From CAZAGT01 sp964484515 (lineage in GTDB: Bacteria > Desulfobacterota > DSM-4660 > Desulfatiglandales > HGW-15), in assembly GCA_964484515.1 (NCBI GenBank), contig CAZAGT010000176.1:1-10117 (forward strand): a stretch of 10,117 bases of DNA. Reading direction: 5' to 3'. Under the pieces are notes generated by a model. That model saw only the letters and a program-made list of their open reading frames with translations, was not told the DNA's origin and did no database searches. Positions within the stretch are counted from its first letter, which is position 1. Every line of letters starts with the position of its first letter. A program made the translations under genes and the position numbers. Positions 6,249 to 10,117 of the stretch are shown here, piece after piece.

Positions 6249-6446
6249 ATGGACAAAGGGCCTCAGGATGCTTGGGACGAACAACCGGCAAGCGGCCCTC
6301 TGCTGAAGGCCTTCACGCGACGCGTGCCGAAGACGATGAGGTATCCGGTCGCGCTTCCAGGGTGGCGTCGGGCTGTAATTGGGGGGAGAGTACCTGATAT
6401 GCTGAAGCGCGTGGTTCCCATCGAGTGCCCGGAGGGGATAAAGTGA
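6249..6446 (+). CDS. small hypothetical protein overlapping the glgC start
   Basis: A possible 65-residue protein beginning MDKGPQDAWDEQPASGPLL and ending IECPEGIK. It is rich in Arg and Pro, has no membrane segment, and I recognise no family. The ATG is preceded by AGAGGA (6239-6244) at 4 nt. Its TGA at 6444-6446 overlaps the preferred glgC GTG at 6443-6445 as GTGA, a layout typical of translational coupling. Codon use has a high share of G/C third positions, compatible with a real gene. It begins 17 bp after the 5888-6231 element. It may equally be a non-coding glgC leader with a chance frame. Confidence 0.38.
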   Translation: MDKGPQDAWDEQPASGPLLKAFTRRVPKTMRYPVALPGWRRAVIGGRVPDMLKRVVPIECPEGIK

Positions 6447-7723
6447 AAAACGTCCTTGCGTTTGTGATGGCGGGTGGCCGAGGTGAAAGACTTATGCCCT
6501 TGACCCAGGATCGCGCCAAACCGGCGGTCCCCTTCGGGGGCATCTACCGCCTGATCGATTTCCCGCTCAGCAACTGCGTCAATTCGCAAATCTACAAGAT
6601 CATGGTGCTGCCGCAGTACAAGTCCCAGTCGCTAAACGATCACCTGGAAGCCGGTTGGAGGTTTTTCAGTCAGCGATTCGGACATTTCCTCAAGATCGTC
6701 CCACCCCAGCAGCGAATCAGCGCCGACTGGTACCGGGGGACCGCCGATTGTATCCGCCAGAACCGTTACCTCATCAAACGATATTCCCCCATCGAAATCC
6801 TGATCCTTTCCGGAGACCACATCTACAAGATGGACTACAGCCTGTTTGTCCAATATCATCGCGGGAAGGATGCCGATGTGAGCATATCCCTGCTGGAAGT
6901 GGACAAGGGGACGGCCCATCAATTCGGGGTGGCCGAAGTGGACGAGGACCTCCGGATTCGAGGGTTTCAGGAAAAACCGAAGACCGGTGCCAGGACGATT
7001 CCGGACGACCCCGCCCACGTGCTCGCATCCATGGGTATTTATCTCTTCAAGACCGAGGTGCTGCTGGACATCCTGGAATCAAGCCGTGAAGATGATTTCG
7101 GCCATGACATTATTCCGCTCATGATCAAGTCTTACAAGGTGTACGCCTATCCGTACCGCCGAAACAACCGGATCGAAGATGAAATTTACGTGACCCTGGA
7201 AGACGGGGAACGGCAGCTTCGGCTCGAACCGAACACCCGCGATTCCGCCTATTGGCGTGATGTCGGAACCCTCGATGCTTACTGGAACGCCAATATGGAT
7301 CTCACCGGTGTCGACCCCTACTTTAACCTGTACGGCCGTAAATGGCCGATCCACACACACCAATTCCCGGCCCCACCCGCCAAATTCATCTTTGCCAACG
7401 AACGCCCGCAAGGCTATAGGGTCGGCAAGGCCCTCGATTCGATCGTCGCCCCGGGGTGTATCGTCAGCGGCGTCGTTCGCAATTCGGTCCTGGCCTATAA
7501 CGTCGTCGTGCGGAGTTGGGCCACGGTAGATGAGTCGGTGATCCTGGACCATTCCGTGGTGGGCCGGCATTGTCGAGTCAGAAAGGCGATCATTGACAAG
7601 CATAACGACCTTCCTCCAGGGACGGAGATCGGCTACCATCCTCGGGAGGACCGTAAACGCTTCACCGTGACCCCACGCGGCATCGTTGTCGTCCCCAAGG
7701 GATACTTCAAGGCGGGTGAGTAG
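6443..7723 (+). CDS. glgC: glucose-1-phosphate adenylyltransferase (ADP-glucose pyrophosphorylase)
   Basis: A 426-residue enzyme making ADP-glucose from ATP and glucose-1-phosphate, the committed step of bacterial glycogen synthesis, in the cytoplasm. The N-terminal nucleotidyltransferase domain shows LAFVMAGGRGERLMPLT (5-21), AKPAVPFGG, the WYRGTADCIRQN motif, SGDHIYKMDYS and the substrate region ASMGIYLFK; FGHDIIP and YWRDVGTLDAYW follow. The C-terminal part (about 310-415) is the left-handed beta-helix with hexapeptide-like repeats (SGVVRNSVLAYNVVV, WATVDESVILDHSVVG). Length is normal. I chose GTG 6443 because GGAGGGG (6431-6437) lies 5 nt upstream and the product starts right at the nucleotide-binding fold; an in-frame GTG at 6425 has no ribosome site. 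Family enzymes are usually controlled allosterically by glycolytic metabolites. It converges on the APC-Usp gene with 102 bp between and no clear terminator. Confidence 0.95.
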   Translation: MKNVLAFVMAGGRGERLMPLTQDRAKPAVPFGGIYRLIDFPLSNCVNSQIYKIMVLPQYKSQSLNDHLEAGWRFFSQRFGHFLKIVPPQQRISADWYRGTADCIRQNRYLIKRYSPIEILILSGDHIYKMDYSLFVQYHRGKDADVSISLLEVDKGTAHQFGVAEVDEDLRIRGFQEKPKTGARTIPDDPAHVLASMGIYLFKTEVLLDILESSREDDFGHDIIPLMIKSYKVYAYPYRRNNRIEDEIYVTLEDGERQLRLEPNTRDSAYWRDVGTLDAYWNANMDLTGVDPYFNLYGRKWPIHTHQFPAPPAKFIFANERPQGYRVGKALDSIVAPGCIVSGVVRNSVLAYNVVVRSWATVDESVILDHSVVGRHCRVRKAIIDKHNDLPPGTEIGYHPREDRKRFTVTPRGIVVVPKGYFKAGE

Positions 7724-7825
7724 ATCTCAATGGCTCAAAAAGGTACCGGACGATCCACGATTCGATGAATTTCGAAAAGTTGAGCTGTTACCACGATCCA
7801 AGAGTCTACACCCTGGAAATAATTT

Positions 7826-10042
7826 CTACTCTCGCCCAATAATCGATTTCCTCAACCTCTCCACTGCCTGGGCGACCCTGACGACCGCCACTGAACAATG
7901 GGAGCGAAGTGCGATTTGAGTGGAAAATGGCCCTATGGCGGTTCTTTCCAGAAGCCCGACTCTTGTGGCCCCCACAATAAGGAGGTCAAAGTCCCTGGAG
8001 CGATCAACCAGAAAATCCAATGGCGTATCAGAGCTCGCCAGCTCAATATTGTAAAGGGCCTTTGCCATGTGCTGCTTGATGGCTTCTGCAAGGATCCTGG
8101 TGGAATGGGTCTTTTGTTCAACAGTATAGTTGGTAGGAAGAATGTTTAGAAAATCGATCTGGCCGTCAAACCGATCCGCCAGATTCCCTGCCAGTCTGAC
8201 GATGAGGTTCATATTACTGCTGCCTCCAAGTGATGCGGCGATCCTTTTGGGGTGAAAATCACCCCTCACCTTCAACAGAACAAGATCTGTCCGTGCGCGG
8301 GAAATGACTTCGTTCATAAGGTTTGCTGTCTGAGGCGATTCGTCCCCGGCGAAGCCCATTACAATCATGTTACAGCCTTCCTCTTGGGCTGCGTGCACGA
8401 TACCCATTGAAAGGCTGCGCGATACGCGAATCACCGGCCTGATTTTTACCCGATCCAGATCCGGTAATTTGCTACTCCTGTCCAATAGGTCAAGTGAATC
8501 CGCCGCACCGGCCAAAGCCGAATGAAAGTCAATCTGATTAGTGGCCTCAACAACATTCAGCACCACCAGTTCCCCTCCACGGTCGGCAAGCAGGGCCCCG
8601 GAAACAGAGAAAAGTGAAGGCTGGGTCTGCGGATTGGCAATGGGAACGAGGATCCTCATTCCTGCGAGAAGCTTTGATTTCGGTTGTTCTGTCAGTACAA
8701 CGCTCATCCCGGTGCGGCTTCGGATCTCACGCTTGCGGGAATAAAAGAGATAGATGACAAAGCCCAAGGCCGTGAGAAGCAGACCGAAAATGATGGAGGC
8801 CAAATCCAGAGTGATGAGAAGAAGCAGGTTGGCAATAAACGCAGCCTCGGGAATAGAACGTTGCCAGCGGTTTGGCGGCACAGATGATTCTGATGAGCGG
8901 TATAACTTGCGCAGGGCAAGAGAGGCCGGTAAAAGGGAAACCATAAAGCAAAAGTTCGCCGATTTGACAACAAACGTCAGCTCCCCGAAGAGCACGGTTG
9001 CAAGCGTAATTAGCCCGCCGACCCACAAAGCGGCCCTTGGTGTCCTGCTCACTTCATGAATTCGTCCAAGTATGGTGGGAAAGAGCCGGTCCTTCCCCAT
9101 GGCAAAGATCTGCCTTGCCTGGGAAAGTAGAGTACTGTTCAGGGCGGCGGCAGAGGCTAGAACACCTCCCAGGCCAACGAGAAACCATCCCAACGTTCCG
9201 ATACCCTTCAAGGCGACTTCGACTAGCGGCGCTTTGGATTGAGCGAGTGTTTCCCAGGGGATAACCATGACCGATATGAACGCGATGGCAAGGTAGAATG
9301 AAAGACTTACTAACATGGCCAGGAACATAGCCCTAGGAATCGTCTTTTCGGGATCAACAATCTCTTCAGCATTATTGGCAATCAGTTGGTAGCCGAAAAA
9401 AGACACATAGATGATCGCAATTGCCCCGCCTATGCCGCCCAAACCCTTCGGGAACATTGGCGCCATCAGCTTCGGTTTCGCCTCAGGCACGGCCAGCCCA
9501 ATAAGGACGGCAAGCACCAGCAGATTACCCCAAGTCAGAATTCTCTGGACTTTATCCCCATTCTTGGTCCCACGGCAGTTGAGCGTCGTGAGGAAGAGAA
9601 TGATGGCAACGGCGATTGCATTTAGGAGGGGCTCAGGGATGTTTCGGGAGAAAATGGTCGTGGCATAATAGGCAAAGCCTTTTGCATACATGGCACAGGC
9701 AAATATGCTCCCTAGAGCCAAAAGCCAGCCTGTAACGAAGCCCCAGAAGCTTCCCAGCGCGCTGTAAGCGAAAGCATAACCTCCGCCGGCAACGGGTACC
9801 CTGTGAGAAAGGTTTCCGAAGACGGACACGGAGAGAAGACTCAAGAGGCCACAGATCAGGTATGAAAGCCATACCGCGGGTCCGGCAGAGCCTGCGGCCA
9901 GACCGATGAGCACATATATGCCGGCTCCCATGAGGGCGCCGGTCCCAAGGGTGGTTGCCCCGAGAAGGCCCATCGTGCGTTCAAACCCGACCGGAACGAG
10001 GTTACGTTTAAATATTTCTTGTATGCTTTCAGTCACATCCAA
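7826..10042 (-). CDS. APC-family amino acid permease fused to two universal stress protein domains
   Basis: A 738-residue inner-membrane protein. Residues 1-440 form an APC-superfamily transporter of about 12 segments, with the unwound first helix GTGALMGAGIYVLIG (33-47) and the TM6 region FFGYQLIANNAEEIVDPEKT (215-234). A basic linker (RKREIRSRT) leads to a cytoplasmic tail of two UspA-like domains: about 462-592 (RILVPIANP ... DLVLLKV) and about 598-723 (KRIAASLGG ... DLLIVGATRVGLLERT ... CSVAVVRV). Only the second keeps part of the nucleotide-binding loop, and not the full G-2x-G-9x-G(S/T). Such fusions occur in bacteria and archaea and are read as transporters gated by a stress- or nucleotide-sensing tail; the substrate is unknown. 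The start is TTG at 10042, since an in-frame TGA lies three codons upstream; GTG 10036 is an alternative. No Shine-Dalgarno is visible. Confidence 0.92.
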   Translation of the reverse strand: MDVTESIQEIFKRNLVPVGFERTMGLLGATTLGTGALMGAGIYVLIGLAAGSAGPAVWLSYLICGLLSLLSVSVFGNLSHRVPVAGGGYAFAYSALGSFWGFVTGWLLALGSIFACAMYAKGFAYYATTIFSRNIPEPLLNAIAVAIILFLTTLNCRGTKNGDKVQRILTWGNLLVLAVLIGLAVPEAKPKLMAPMFPKGLGGIGGAIAIIYVSFFGYQLIANNAEEIVDPEKTIPRAMFLAMLVSLSFYLAIAFISVMVIPWETLAQSKAPLVEVALKGIGTLGWFLVGLGGVLASAAALNSTLLSQARQIFAMGKDRLFPTILGRIHEVSRTPRAALWVGGLITLATVLFGELTFVVKSANFCFMVSLLPASLALRKLYRSSESSVPPNRWQRSIPEAAFIANLLLLITLDLASIIFGLLLTALGFVIYLFYSRKREIRSRTGMSVVLTEQPKSKLLAGMRILVPIANPQTQPSLFSVSGALLADRGGELVVLNVVEATNQIDFHSALAGAADSLDLLDRSSKLPDLDRVKIRPVIRVSRSLSMGIVHAAQEEGCNMIVMGFAGDESPQTANLMNEVISRARTDLVLLKVRGDFHPKRIAASLGGSSNMNLIVRLAGNLADRFDGQIDFLNILPTNYTVEQKTHSTRILAEAIKQHMAKALYNIELASSDTPLDFLVDRSRDFDLLIVGATRVGLLERTAIGPFSTQIALRSHCSVAVVRVAQAVERLRKSIIGRE

Positions 10043-10060
10043 TCTTTTTTTTCAGGTAGA

Positions 10061-10117
10061 CCCTACTGTTGCATAAACAACACGTCGAAAAGTCTGGAAA
10101 GACAAGAATAACAACGC
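10061..10117. mobile_element. left end of a second copy of the 3106-3393 element (cut by window edge)
   Basis: CCCTACTGTTGCATAAACAA and the following bases match 3106-3162 at 49 of 57 positions, including the AAACAACACGTCG block, and both copies start at the same base. The element runs off the window, so its right end and target duplication cannot be seen; the left flank is TAGA. It begins 18 bp upstream of the TTG start of the minus-strand permease-Usp gene, so the leader and promoter of that gene must lie within the element or beyond it. Confidence 0.75.

Noticed and set aside
1479..7426. Shared short strings ATAGGGTCGG near 1479, 4242 and 7416
   Set aside because: The two later copies encode the same Y-R-V-G residues by chance and the first is in a gap; there is no flanking similarity.

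Overview
The window looks like chromosomal DNA of a Gram-negative, probably anaerobic bacterium. My best guess is a Desulfobacterota (former Deltaproteobacteria) lineage, based on overall gene style, a textbook sigma-54 promoter, and short palindromic/MITE-like repeats of a sort I associate with that group. This placement is inference; no rRNA or marker gene is present.

Layout, left to right. (1) 1-462: the 3' end of an alpha-glucan (glycogen) phosphorylase gene. (2) 463-978: a gene-free region with a ~153 bp imperfect palindromic repeat, two copies of the palindrome CGGAAC-N5-GTTCCG, a perfect IHF consensus and a -24/-12 promoter, ordered like a complete sigma-54 control region for the next gene. 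(3) 979-1419: small heat-shock protein of the Hsp20 family. (4) 1665-3104: periplasmic HtrA/DegP-type serine protease with two PDZ domains. (5) 3106-3393: a 288 bp MITE-like element inserted exactly at the htrA stop codon, with a TGAA target duplication. (6) 3441-3863: stand-alone universal stress protein. (7) 3953-4549: DUF502 inner-membrane protein, preceded by a 9-codon leader ORF whose stop overlaps its start. (8) 4621-5874: ArsB/NhaD-type ion-transporter-superfamily permease. (9) 5888-6231: a second, unrelated MITE-like element with ~24 bp terminal inverted repeats. (10) 6249-6446: a possible 65-residue protein overlapping the start of (11) glgC, 6443-7723, ADP-glucose pyrophosphorylase. 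(12) 7826-10042, minus strand: an APC-family permease fused to two universal stress protein domains, convergent with glgC. (13) 10061-10117: the left end of a second copy of the 3106 element, 18 bp upstream of that gene's start.

Functionally the window combines storage-glucan turnover (GlgC for synthesis, phosphorylase for breakdown) with envelope and protein stress defence (Hsp20, HtrA, Usp, Usp-fused permease). No single operon is evident: the long gaps and three kinds of small repeat argue for several transcription units. I see no rRNA, tRNA, CRISPR array or transposase gene. The most interesting signals are in the non-coding DNA: the sigma-54 region of hsp20, the insertion elements sitting against gene ends, and two short leader ORFs with stop/start overlaps.
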